A stretch of 64,000 nt of DNA, from contig CP126207.1 in NCBI GenBank assembly GCA_030272155.1, forward strand, positions 1,612,001 through 1,676,000, written 5' to 3'. The DNA is from Tetradesmus obliquus (lineage: Eukaryota > Chlorophyta > Chlorophyceae > Sphaeropleales > Scenedesmaceae). The number at the start of each line of letters is the position of its first letter. Within the stretch, counting starts at the first letter, position 1. The notes under the pieces were generated by a model. That model did no database searches. It saw only the letters and a program-made list of their open reading frames with translations, and was not told the DNA's origin. Shown in pieces: positions 44,155-55,465 of the stretch. A program made the translations under genes and the position numbers.

Positions 44155-44275
44155 TGTGCGGGTGATGCATGTGATGGTGTAGTTGCTTCTGTTACCGCTC
44201 CATTGGGGCGCGGGGCCGGTGGCGTTGATGCCATGGCTTGATGGGAACATGATGATGATGTGCGGGTGATGCATG
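44155..44275 (+). mobile_element. 87-base retroposon fragment with 17-base target duplication
   Basis: The body at 44172-44258 carries the shared GGGGCGCGGGGCCGGTGG block and the GATGATGATG tail. It is flanked by perfect 17-base TGTGCGGGTGATGCATG copies at 44155-44171 and 44259-44275. Confidence 0.93.
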
Positions 44276-45467
44276 CTGAATGCTCATCAGAACGAGGGGC
44301 AGGTGTAGCTCATACTGGTGTGACACTTCTGTGGTGATCCTCACACGCAGTGCCGTTGCTAATCAGCATCACAGTGCCATCAGCACTAACTGCAGTTTGC
44401 ACTCAGATTGCACTTATTATCAAAGAGTGCCTGCCTGTGCATTTACCATGCTTAATACTGCCTTTCACAGTGTGATGCCATGCACTGCCTGGCATTGCCT
44501 GAGGTTCCTTTTGTTCAGCAGGCCCAAAACAAAAGTGTGGCACGTCAGATCCACACGCCGAGCCAAACAAAAAGAGTAACCTCAGCTGAGGTGGGCGCCC
44601 AAGCATGGGTTGGGTTGAGGAGGGGAACTCGCAGTGACACCAGCAGTACCTGGCCATGGGATGTGTTCATCCGTGTAGTGCGTGCAACTCGATACAGCTG
44701 GCACCAGCTTGAAAACGCAAGTTTAGAACGATGAGAGGGTATGCACTGCCAGAACGTCAATATGTTCGCGGCCAGTCACTGGTGCACCGACCTGCGAGTG
44801 CACTGCGCACCACTGTGTCATCTCAAGTAGTGTAACAGACGGGCAGCAACGCGTGGAAATATTAACTTTTGGACTTGAAGTAATACTATCCCAGTGCGAC
44901 ACATGCTAGGAGTGTACTAGAAGATGGAGTCACTGTGCAGTAGATACTAGTTGTTGTGGAAGACAATGAGCCAACCACAGCAGCCCCATTGTACTCAACA
45001 AAGTTGCGTGTAGCATCTCGAACGATTTAGAAGCCCGGTTGCGGCGGTCTGGCCAGGCAGAGCCGAAAGAGCTTGACGATACGACTTGCTCACGGCTGAA
45101 CATCCAGATGGAAGCTGCTAGGAGGACATAAATCAATTACATGGTCCTATCTACATCGTTGGAAGTGGCATAGACGCGGTGAGCAGCATAGACGTGGTGC
45201 TGAGCTCCAAGCGTATCGGGCGAACCCTGCAGCATCAGAGGACTGCTTGCATTGCAATTATGTCCGGTTCATCATAATGTTATTTAGATGTGTACTTGCC
45301 TGCTGACGTGCATGTTGGCGTCCTAAATCCAACATCAGTCGTTCTTTCCGTTTAGCCCAGAATGTCGATGCACTCCCGGCTGCATTGCACCCCTCAAGCA
45401 TCACAACAAACTCAAATTGCAACTATGAAAATTTACTTCAACGCTGCACACGCTGTTCCGCAGGCCA

Positions 45468-47110
45468 ATGGAGGGCATACCAGATGGGGTCAGCACACCT
45501 GACCCTGCTGCTGTGCAAGCAGCAGTCCGTGCGGTCAAAGTCAAGCGAAAGAACAAGAGGAGGATATGCAGGGGCGACACGTGCCAGGTTTGTGTCACAC
45601 CGCTTGCAGGAAAGCTGGATGGGTTGCTGTGCTGCAGGCTGAGTAGCATGCTGTCAAAATTGAGTTACACCTCATGCTATGGTGTGCCTTGTGACTTTGG
45701 AAGCGCACTGCACAGCAGGCAGCCTTCAAAGCAGCAGCATGAATATGCTACCATAGCCATCGACACGCGCGTCTTCTCTCCAACCCCAGCGGTGTCAAAC
45801 TGTCAGCATGGACCAGGCATTGGAAAGGCGTGACAAGGGCCTGCTGCTGCTGTCGCTGCCTTCATGAATTGCGGCCCCCCTGCTGCTGCTGCCGCCTATT
45901 GTTGGGGAGTCAAAACAACAGTGACAGACTGTTAGCTAGCAAGGTACAAACATGCGCCCTGCTGCTGCTGCTGCTGCTGCTGCTGCCTCAGGTGCGTGGC
46001 TGCCATGCAGACCTGGAGCAGCTGGGAAAGAAGTACTGCACTCGGCTGGGCATATGCCCCGACTGCATGAAGGTGGGTTGGCACAGCACCATCGCTGCAC
46101 ACCTGTGCAGATCTGCAGCAGCACTGCATGCAGTACAGCAGTACCGCAGCACAACAGGTTAGCAGTACGGGAGCTAAGCAGGCAGCACTGCCAGTACTGC
46201 ACACGGCTGGGCATATGCCCTGACTGCATGAAGGTGGGTCAAACCTGGTCAAAGTAACAGCATTTGACCGTGCAGCAGCACTGCAGTACAGCAGTACAAT
46301 AGTACAGCAGTACCGCAGTACTTTGGCTGAGCTAGGCACACAGCTCAGAAGTTTAAAGGCGTGTTGTTGCAGACATATTCTACATAGTTCTGCAATGTGC
46401 AGGTTACACAGTCCTTGTGTCATGCTTGTTGTCCTGCAGGCGCCGAGCGTGAGCATGCGCGGCAAGGGCAGCGAGGCGCAGCGCTTCTGCTTCCAGTGCG
46501 GCAAGCTGCAGCCGCTCAGCTTGTTTGAGGGCAACAAGAGGTGAGGCAGCTGCAGTGCCTGGGGCAGCAGTGGCTGCAGCGGCAGCAGCAGCAGCAACGA
46601 TTGCAACAGCAGCAGCACCCAGTGCGATACTAAACACTGTCGCACAACTTCATCTGAGGAGCTGCAGTTGCCAGCCTGCAGACGTGCGACCACAGATCGA
46701 TGCCAAGGATTCCATGTCAGCATTTCACGTACTTTGTTCGACTTGTCGTTTTGTACTTGTTACTTTTGCAGGAGCTGCATCCCCAGCCTGCAGCGGCGCA
46801 ACTTCAACCAGACCCCAGCAGACCCCTGCCGCGTGCTGCGCAACAGCAGCAGCAGCAAGAAGCGCAAGCTCCGGAAGCCCGGCAGCAGCAGCAAGCCCGG
46901 CAGCGGCAGCAGCAGCAGCAGGAAGCGCAAGGCAGCAGCAGCAGGACTTCCCCAGCAGCAGCAGGATGGCAGCGGCGAGGCTGCTGCTGCTGCTGCTGCT
47001 GCTGATTATGATGATGGTTTGTATGATTATGACGGCGCTGTACAGCTGGAGTATGCAGGGCAGTCCCCTGAGGCATCTGTTGCGGAAGCTGCCGGCAGCT
47101 GCGACGGACT

Positions 47111-47151
<41 letters not shown>

Positions 47152-47783
47152 TGTTTGGCTTGCTGGGTGCACAGCAGATGCAGCAGCATCCGCAACAGCA
47201 GCAGCAGCAGCAGCAGCAGGAGCTGGACAGGTGGCTGAAAGGATGGTTAGAGCAGGAAACTGCAGCTGGATCTGGGTCCTTCTCTGCAGCAGCTGCAGCA
47301 GCAGCAGAGCGACCATGTGCACAGCTGCAGCCTGCAGCTCGTTGCCTCAATCAGCTGCTGCTGCCAGCACCTGTTTCTATGATGCTTAATCAACCTCAAA
47401 CAGCATCATTAGCAGCGGCAGCGGCATGGTCACCAACACACCCAGCGGTGTCACCGCTGCCACTGCTGGCAGCTGCAGCAGCAGCAGCAGCAGCGGCGCA
47501 TGAGCCGACCCCCACACCAGCAGCTGCAGCAGCAGCTGGGACGGGCCGTCAAGCAGCAGCACCAGCAGCTACTGGCCTGTTGCTGGGCTGTCAAGAGCTA
47601 ACATTAACTGCTGCATGGGCTGCTGCAACTGCTCCTTCTGCATCAACAGCAGCGGCAGCAGCGGCGGCGGCACCCCCTGCTCGGCGGCTGGTGCTGAGCT
47701 CTCCACAGCATGCAGCAGCAGCAGCAGCAGCAGTGCCGGCACGGTCGCTGTCGCTGCCAGTACTGCTGTCACCCAACCAAGCT

Positions 47784-47820
<37 letters not shown>

Positions 47821-47911
47821 TGCTGGGCGGCCCGCAGCTTGCCCAGCTTGAGCGGCTAGAGCAGCTCGAGGGCCAGCTGCTGCAGCAGCAGCGCCTGCTG
47901 CGGCAACTCCT

Positions 47912-47979
<68 letters not shown>

Positions 47980-48528
47980 GGCCAGCAGCACCTCAGGGCT
48001 CAGCGCTTGTGGCCACATGTGACCTTGGGACATGTGGGGTGTGCGGCAGCTGTGTTGACAGGCGCATTGTGCTGCTGAGTGAGCAGCTGGTGCAGTGTGA
48101 GCATGCATTTGGAGATGGAGCTTCAGGCGTGCCTGATGGCGGCGCTGTGCAGCAGCAGCAGCAGCAGCAGCAGCAGCTGGTGCAGTGTGAGCATGCATTT
48201 GGAGATGGGGCTTCAGGCATGCCTGATGGCGGCGCTGTGCAGCAGCAGCAGCAGCAGCAGCAGCAGCTGGTGCAGTGTGAGCATGCATTTGGAGATGGGG
48301 CTTCAGGCGTGCCTGATGGCGGCGCTGTGCAGCAGCAGCAGCAGCAGCAGCAGCTGGTGCAGTGTGAGCATGCATTTGGAGATGGGGCTTCAGGCGTGCC
48401 TGAAGGCAACACACTCAGCAGTGCTGCCTGCGGTGCATCAGCTATTTGTGATATGGCAGGGGCAGCTGCAGCTGCAAATGGTTCAGCGCAGAAAATGCAT
48501 GCTGATGGTGTGCAGGCGCTGCTGCCAC

Positions 48529-48564
<36 letters not shown>

Positions 48565-48622
48565 CACCATCCATGCAGCCGCTGCTGTTGCAGTACCAGC
48601 AGCAGCAGCAGCAGCAACAGCT

Positions 48623-48657
<35 letters not shown>

Positions 48658-49402
48658 TGCAGCGCGCATCAACCGCACCGCCCTACGCACTGCAGGCGCA
48701 GCTAGCACAAGCCGAGCTGGTGACACAACACAATGGTTCAAGTGGCCAGGCCAACAGCAATGCTTTTGGGGAGAACCAGCTGCAGCAGATGCTATCAGAA
48801 GAGCTCAGCTTTGCGCAGCAGCAGCAGCAGCCGCAGCAGCCGCAGCAGCAGCTACAGCGGGCAATTATTGCACCGCCCTACGCACTGCAGTTGCAGCCGG
48901 CCGCTGCGGGCCTTGTGACACAACGCAATGGTGCATGCAGTCAGGCCAACAGCAACGCTTTTGGGGGGAATCAGCTGCAGCAGATGCTGACAGAAGAGCT
49001 CAGTTTTGAGCACCAGCAGCAGCAGCAGCAACCGCCGCCGCCGCCGCTGCAGCAGCAGCAGCAGCTACAGCGCGCATCAACCGCACCGACATATGCATTG
49101 CAATTGTGTACCCTACATCAAGGATTAGCGGACATGGTGGCACGACACAATGGCGCAAGCAGCCAGGCCAACAGCAATGCCTTTGGGGAGAATCAGCTGC
49201 AGCAGATGCTAACAGAGGAGCTGTCAGAGCTCAGCTTTGAACAGCAGCAGCAGCAGCTGCAGCAGCAGCAGCACATGCTGCAGCGGCTCCTGGAGCGGCA
49301 CCAGCAGCAGCAGCTGCTGCTGCAGCAGCAGCGCCTGCTGCGGCACTTGCCAGTGCAGCAGCAGCAGCAGCAGCAGCAGCGCCTGCTGCGGCACTTGCCA
49401 GT

Positions 49403-49434
<32 letters not shown>

Positions 49435-49504
49435 TGGTGCCTCCTCCTGCACTAATGCTGCCTCAGTATGCTGGGCCCCTCCCGCTTCCATCTACACCAC
49501 TGCC

Positions 49505-49539
<35 letters not shown>

Positions 49540-49588
49540 TGGGTGCTGGCACACTTGCTGGAGCACAGACGTTTGCCACCTATCCTGT

Positions 49589-49643
<55 letters not shown>

Positions 49644-49673
49644 GTGACGGGTGTAGGTGGCGGGAGCACTTAA
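45468..49673 (+). CDS. SBP-box transcription factor with long polyglutamine tail
   Basis: Exons 45468-45587, 45992-46072, 46440-46540 and 46772-49673 join in frame to 1067 residues. The SBP DNA-binding domain is near the N-terminus (about residues 34-115): CRGDTCQVRGCHADL, then YCTRLGICPDCMK, then AQRFCFQCGKLQPLSLFEG and NKRSC, followed by a basic KKRKLRK that can serve as nuclear signal. SBP proteins bind GTAC-core sites and control nutrient and developmental genes in plants and algae (family knowledge). Ligand changes are noted: Cys65 replaces the usual His of zinc site 1 and Gln91 replaces the His of site 2. Over 900 residues follow, mostly polyQ and Ala/Pro-rich, with internal coding repeats. 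The start is the first ATG of the phase-consistent exon; a 5' UTR intron is possible. Confidence 0.9.
46186..46232 (+). repeat. Tail echo of SBP gene exon 2
   Basis: YCTRLGICPDCMK with GTGGGT is repeated 160 bases after the true exon end at 46072. It is the only echo I see in this gene. Confidence 0.92.
48082..48410 (+). repeat. Four coding repeats in the SBP protein
   Basis: LVQCEHAFGDGASGVPDGGA plus a glutamine run is repeated four times with a period of about 93-96 bases, all in frame and nearly identical. Unlike the intronic echoes, this expansion lies wholly inside an exon and keeps the frame. A second set (STAPPYALQ...NSNAFGENQLQQML) occurs three times at about 48660-49210. Confidence 0.93.
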
Positions 49674-49690
49674 GCACCACCTATGTATGC

Positions 49691-49746
<56 letters not shown>

Positions 49747-49802
49747 TGGTGGTGCTTGGCCCTGAGCAGCTGCTGCAGCCAGAATCGTCAGGGTCTCTGT
49801 GA
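49674..49802 (+). other. In-frame open extension after the SBP stop codon
   Basis: Directly after TAA (49671-49673) the same frame stays open for 42 more codons: APPMYA, 18 glutamines, then VVVLGPEQLLQPESSGSL and TGA at 49800-49802. The continued polyQ style suggests that it was once, or still is, part of the protein. Confidence 0.8.
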
Positions 49803-50039
49803 GTAGACAGATGGCAGAGGCCTGCCAGCAGCAAGGCAGCTGCTGCGGGGTCTGGACGCATCCAGGACAGCTGGCTTAGGCCTGCCATTATGGCAGCTGC
49901 TGCTCAAGGGTGTCTTCGGCTGCACCCACAGCATCTCGAGGTGTGTGCCCAGTTACATCTAATGCTTTGGAACCAGTGTCATTGCTGACTGAGCTCCATT
50001 GGTGTGTTTGGGTGAGGTTTGTGGTGCAACCGTCTGTCA

Positions 50040-50190
50040 AGCTGACATCTTCAGTCCTGGGTTTGGGTTTGGTCCTGGGCTGAGATCCTGGGTTTGGGTT
50101 TGGTTTTGGGTTTGATCCTGGGTCCTGGGTCTGATTTCGGATTTGGTTTGATCCTGGGTCCTGGGTTTGGGTTTGATCCTGGGCTGTGCT
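50040..50190 (-). repeat. CCCAAA/CCAGGAT tract
   Basis: The plus strand alternates GGGTTTGG, GGGTTTGAT and CCTGGG units for about 150 bases. It is strongly G/T skewed on the plus strand. Confidence 0.85.
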
Positions 50191-50773
50191 GGCTCATGTA
50201 TCCTTGGTAGCGGCAAGGCCACTTTTGCCTGCAAACATGAGGCAAGGTCGCAGTATTTCTTTGAGACATTTTGGAAAGTCGGCTGGGATGCACAACAACA
50301 ACAGGCTTTGGGGCTCAGGAGTGTCAACCAATGTGTGCATGCATGCTGTGGGTGTGCAGTTCCCTGCCGATAAGGAAACCTCTACATTGTGTTGAGGGCT
50401 GGACTTGGCATACGTCACTTGTGTGGGGGTGTGCGTATTACACAGCATGTGAAGCGCCTTCTAGCAAGGCCGTACCTTTTGTGCCAGAAGCGGGGACGTT
50501 GCGTCGTTGCCAAGATTGACCACAGCTCGGGTGTTTCTTTTGTTGGGGTTCAACTTGCCTGCTTGCTGTTGACATGTCACGCCTGTCCCTTGTGACACAA
50601 GGGTTCAGAGGATGATATGTAAAAGGTGTCACGGCCGCAAGCACATTGGCCTCGCATCTTTTGCACCGGCTGACAGGTTTGTTGGGATGGTTTGGTTGGC
50701 TGCATGTGCACAGGAATGAATGTTTTGGAACCGCATCAGGCAGCGGGCACTTTTGTTTTGTTTGACACACAAA

Positions 50774-50877
50774 TAGAGGGTGTGGAGCCCAGGGGCGACG
50801 CCCCTGGCCACACACACCCTCTAAGCCTGAACTTACCCATGAGCTGCAGAGCTGCCTGGGTAGCCACTCACTCACTC
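50774..50877 (+). repeat. Two-hairpin dispersed repeat, copy 2
   Basis: This matches 9134-9237 without gaps. The loop base of the first stem differs (GGGGCG-A-CGCCCC against -C-) while both stems are kept. Confidence 0.75.
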
Positions 50878-50884
50878 ACTCTTG

Positions 50885-51310
50885 TTTGGCCATGCTAGGA
50901 AAACTTGGCAGCGTGCATTGCCAGCACAGCATGGCATGTGCCACGATTGCACGCTTGTGGGTGTGTGCTTTGTAAGGCTTGGTGCCGTGTTTGTAGCAGG
51001 CTTGGCAGCGTGCACTGCCAGCTTAGCATGGCAGCGTGCATTGCAGGCACAGCATGGCATGTGGCACAAAAGCTTGTGGGTGTGGCAACTGGCTGTGCTG
51101 TGAAAAGGCTTGCTGCCGTGTTTGTAGCAAGCTTGGCAGCGTGCATTGCAAGTACAGCATTTCAAGCATTGCATTGCATTGCATGCATTGCATGCATTGC
51201 ATGCATTGCATTGCATTGCATTGCAAGCCCACCACGGCATGTGGCGCAAAGCTTGAGGGCGTGGGCTTTGGCTGCGCTCTGAAAGGCGTGGCACTGTGTA
51301 TGTACAGGCG
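50885..51310 (+). repeat. Imperfect repeats of a GCTTGGCAGCGTGCATTGC unit
   Basis: Several copies of a block joining TTGTAGCAGGCTTGGCAGC, GTGCATTGC and CACAGCATGGCATGTG are present. It includes a GCATT/TGCAT microsatellite at about 51160-51230. Confidence 0.75.
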
Positions 51311-51769
51311 AGTATTATGCACAGATGTAAGCAGCAGGATTACGGGTTGTGGGTGGCGGTGGCTTGTGGGGCACGGTTTGGTGCTGCATCTTGTACAGGT
51401 GGAAACTCTGCATAGCAACATGCTGGGTTGTGGGCAGCGCAGGTGTGGGGCAGGGCTTGTCGCTGCGTTGTGTACGGGTGCATATGAACAGCAGGGCCCC
51501 AGAAAGCAGGGAAGAAGGTGGCAGGCCGTGCATAATATTCTGGATAGCTTGTGGATGCTGAGTAGAGGACACTGCTTGGCCTTGGGCAAGGCTTGCTGTT
51601 GCATTATGTACATGTGCATTTTGAACAGCATAGCCCCAACAGTAGTGGTGGGTTTGGGGTGGCGCTTACGTCCGGGTCATGGCATGATGCTGCATTTGCC
51701 ACAGTTGCGGTGCCAAGATACAGGTGTTTCAGGTGTTAATGGATGAATCAAAAGGGACTTGTGGGCTTG

Positions 51770-52270
51770 TGTTTGGGACACTTGAAACACTGGCATTCTG
51801 CATAGCTATTTGCCGAGTTGTGGGTGGATTTTGGGCCTTGCTTACCTATGGGCATGGCACGGTGTTTATGTGCTCAGCAGAAGATGCAGGTGTGAATGGA
51901 TGAAAGAAGATGGATGTGCGGGGTTTTGACACGCTTGAAACACTGCTGGGTGAGGCCTAGGTGCTGGCTGATGCAGCGATGTGGACAAGTGGACGTTCTG
52001 CATAGCTGTTTGCCGGGTTGTGGGTGACCTCTGTGCCTCGCTTACCTATGGGCATGGCATGGTGTTTATGTGCTCAGCCGAAGATGAAGGTGTGAATGGA
52101 TGAAAAAAGAGGGACACGCGGGGTTTTGAGACGCTTGAAACACTGCTGGGCGAGGCACTGGGTGACGCTTGGGTGACACTGGGTGACGCTTGGGTGACGC
52201 CCGGGTGACACTTGGGTGAGGCACCCGGTGACACTGGGTGACGCTTGGAACACTGGGTTAGGCTGGGTGC
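51770..52270 (+). repeat. About 200-base direct repeat and a GGGTGACGCTT array
   Basis: Two diverged copies (about 51790-51950 and 51995-52150) share GCATAGCT.TTTGCCG, CTTACCTATGGGCATGGCA and GTGTGAATGGATGAAA. They are followed at 52150-52260 by short CTGGGTGACGCTTGGGTGAC units. Confidence 0.8.
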
Positions 52271-52882
52271 TGTGTTGGCTGTTGCAGCGACGTCTGCAAA
52301 ATGCACCACAATTAAACAAGCGCAGGTGATACCTGCCACAGCAGCGTGTTTTTCGCACATTTGCCATGTTTGCCTCGGACAAGGGGCTGTATATATGGTG
52401 TTGGCAGCAGCTTTGCGGACTTCTGTTGCTTTGGTTATAACCGTAATCTAAGGCGGGGTCTGTGTGTCACAGGATGACAGGATGAGATTGCAGGTGGAGG
52501 GGCAGGTGTAGAAGCAGGCACAGGCGCAGGGATGCTGCTGCTGCAGGTGCAATGTGCCACCTGTGCCAGTGGCTGCAGGGTGTTGTGCAAGGCAGGTGTA
52601 GAAGCAGGCACAGGGTCAGGGATGTGGCTGCTGCGGGTGCAATGTGGCTGTGGGTGTTTTGCTGGGATGTGTAGCTTCACATACGCGTGCAGGATTAGAA
52701 GGAGTTGCAGGGCCAAGTGAAGCGGCTGCGGGTGCAAGGTGGCTGCCACGGTTGTAGGGGGGACTAGTGTGGCCGCAGGTGCTGTGATCTGGCTGCGGGT
52801 GCAATGCGGCTGTGGGTGGGGTTGCAGCATTACACGCAGTTGCAGGCACAGGGTCAGGGATGTGGCTGCTGGTGACATGCGG

Positions 52883-53045
52883 CTGTGGGTGTTATGGGGA
52901 CGTCATGGCTGCTAGGTTATGGGGACATCATGGCTGCTAGGTTATGGGGACATCATGGCTGCAAGGTTATGGGGACATCATAGTTGCAAGGTTATGGGGA
53001 CATCATAGCTGCAAGGTTATGGGGACATCATAGCTGCAAGGTTCC
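52883..53045 (+). repeat. 24-25 base minisatellite, six copies
   Basis: Units are GGTTATGGGGACATCATGGC plus TGCAA or TGCTA. The copies change from GGCTGC to AGCTGC along the array. Confidence 0.93.
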
Positions 53046-53261
53046 GCAGGCGATGCGGCTGCAACCAAACAATGAACAAACCACTGCGCATCTAGCGCAA
53101 TATGGCATATCGCATTTGTCAGCTGTGATCAAGCTTGCATGCCTCAGTTGTGCAAGCTGCGATCACAGACGCTTGTGTTACACCTCTACAGTGTGGCGGC
53201 TGGTCTGGTGTAGGCGATCAGGGTTGTTCATATATCATGGCGTCTTATTATGCAATGAAGG

Positions 53262-53365
53262 TACGTCGTATATCATAGGTACGTCATATATCATAGGTAC
53301 GTCATATATCATAGGTACGTCATATATCATGGCGTCTCATTATGCCATGAAGGTACGTCATCCAG
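53262..53365 (+). repeat. GGTACGTCATATATCAT minisatellite
   Basis: About five units of 17-18 bases, each containing GTACGTCATATATCATAG, are bounded by a GGCGTCTTATTATGCAATGAA-like flank on both sides. Confidence 0.9.
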
Positions 53366-54029
53366 ACACCAACACGTGTGCTGCAACACCCTACCTGCTT
53401 GTGTGTCTTGTGAGGGAGCTTTGGCAGGGCCTCCGTTGCTATGGAAGGAGCTTTGGCAGTGCTGCTGCTGCTGCTGCTGCTGCTGCTGTGGAGGGAGCTT
53501 TGGCAGTGCCTCCGTTGCTATGCAGCTGTTGCATCGCGAGGCGTATAGACAGTATAGTCAGTATCTGTGCAGCACGTCTGTTGGGTTAGGGTGGGAGTGA
53601 CAGCTGGTGCGTACGCGTTGTGTCGCTACAGCTGTCACTGGCACAGTCAGAATGGACATCGGAATGGACATTGTGGTGGTGGCGGCTGTTGGTTATGCTT
53701 CATGCTGCAAGGTGTTTACCAACTAGTGCCTGTGCTGCATGCTGACATACACACACAGGATCTGCCGCTGCGGTCACTGTTTCATCAAATGACGCCTCGT
53801 GGAATGCATACGTACTAGTTGAATGGGTCGCCTCCGGAGATGTCTGTGTCTTACCTTTTGGCCTCTGGCCATGTCTTTGGCTTGGTTTTGAACCGCTGGT
53901 TGAAGTACAGAGCATGTGATCGGCTCTGCTAGTGCACCGGCACAGCTGGCAGTTACTGGGGCTGATACCCAGCAAGGTGTGTCGTTGATCTATGCTCCGA
54001 GCGTTTTATGGATCATGCAGTGCAACAGA

Positions 54030-54560
54030 TTGAGCAGCGCCCATGCCGTGGCTGCGTGTGCAGTGCTGCTTGATTGGCCGAACAACTCCTGGGGCACCAG
54101 TGTGTGTCCGCAACACGGCTGTGCAGGCAGCCAGTTCTCGCTAGCGAGTCGCTGCTCTGCCTGCTGCAGACTGCTGTGTGCGCACTGCTGTGTTTGTTGC
54201 ACACTGGCAGCAGTCGCCACAGAGCCATTTGATTTCTGTGTCAGTGGACTGTGCAGTGTGATGCTTTGAGCAGCGCCCGCGCCGATGCTGCATGTGCAGT
54301 GCTGCTTGATTGGCCAAACAACACCAGGGGCACCTTGGTGTGTCCGCAACACGGCTGTGCAGGCTGACACCGCTTGCTGTCGAGCCACTGCTGTGCCTGC
54401 TGCACACCAACAGCAGCCACCAGGCAGCCATTTGATTTCGTGCGTCAGTGGACTGTGCAGTGTGATGGTTTCAGCAGTGCCGGGACTGAGGCTGCATGTG
54501 CAGTGCTGCTTGATCGTCTAATCAATACCAGGGGCACCTTGGTGTTTCGCAACTCTTCTT
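54030..54560 (+). repeat. Three diverged copies of a roughly 220-base unit
   Basis: Copies near 54035, 54268 and 54480 share TGCAGTGCTGCTTGATTGGC, CAGGGGCACC and CGCAACACGGCTGTGCAGG. A shorter echo of the inter-unit part (CAGCCATTTGATTTC) accompanies them. Confidence 0.82.
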
Positions 54561-55309
54561 GCCTTTTCAGCCCTGCCACTGCTTGTGCTGTGCGCGTACT
54601 GTTGTACAGTGAGTGCAAGATACTTCGGGCGACCCTGTTCAGTGTTGTCGCAGATGGGGAAGTGGGATGTGCCTGCACTCAATGCGTACTGGAGTTGTGT
54701 TATGACGCTTCAGATGCTCTTTGTTCTTTGCTGTCTCGTGGTACCTACACACAGGTGTACGTTTGATTCGGATCCAGCGTCTTGGGATGTTATGCTCATG
54801 TTACGATGCATGTTATGTTGCAGTTGAAGAAAAAGATAAATACAAGCCTCCTGTCCACAGGAGCAGGTGTTTCTGCATACTTGTGTGCTTCGGTAGCCTT
54901 GGATGTGTGGATCTCAGTCCCCACAAGGACCTTGGATGTGCCGTTGTGTGCTCGTGCGCTGCATGCAGCAGCTGGCAACACTGCGCGGCAGTGGGTGCTG
55001 TCTTGCACTTCTGCACTCGGCAGCAGTGCCGCACGGCTGAGCCATGCAAGATTGCCAAACGCCACACACCACACTTGATGCTGCACCTCTGCATGCTGTG
55101 CTGCACTTCTGCCACACTTTTGCTACAGTGCTCTGCCACACAGAGCACCAGGTGTGCTGCCGCACTTTTGCTACGCACTTTTGCTACGCACTTTTGCTCT
55201 GCCACACAGAGCACCAGGTGTGCTGCACCTCATGGAGGCACGCGTAGTGGGCTGTTCATGTGTGTATGCTCGGGCACCCCAATGCTGCTGATCATGTGTG
55301 TATGTTCGA

Positions 55310-55465
55310 GCACCGCGTTGCTGCTAGGGGCAGCAATCCACTGCGTTGCTGCTAGGGGCAGCGATCCACTGCGTTGCTGCTAGGGGCAGCCCATGTGTGT
55401 CTGCGCGAGCACTGCGTTGCTGCTAGGAGCAGCGATGCACTGCGTTGCTGCTAGGGGCAGCCGCA
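55310..55465 (+). repeat. About 28-base GCGTTGCTGCTAGGGGCAGC array
   Basis: About six units of CACTGCGTTGCTGCTAGGGG plus CAGC and a short spacer, with one longer spacer in the middle. Confidence 0.9.

Larger units (their letters stand above)
43171..45467. other. Intergenic stretch with retroposon fragments
   Basis: Apart from the two retroposon sites, I see no gene. Open frames here are short and lack domains. The stretch must hold the protease 3' flank and the promoter of the SBP gene. Confidence 0.5.

Noticed and set aside
47569-48414. Minus-strand 281-codon Ala-rich frame opposite the SBP gene
   Set aside because: It is the mirror of the polyQ exon; the plus-strand exon is supported by splice phase and the SBP domain.
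50040-50190. Internal telomere-like repeat
   Set aside because: GGGTTTGG-type units lack the regular TTTAGGG or TTTTAGGG period of green-algal telomeres.
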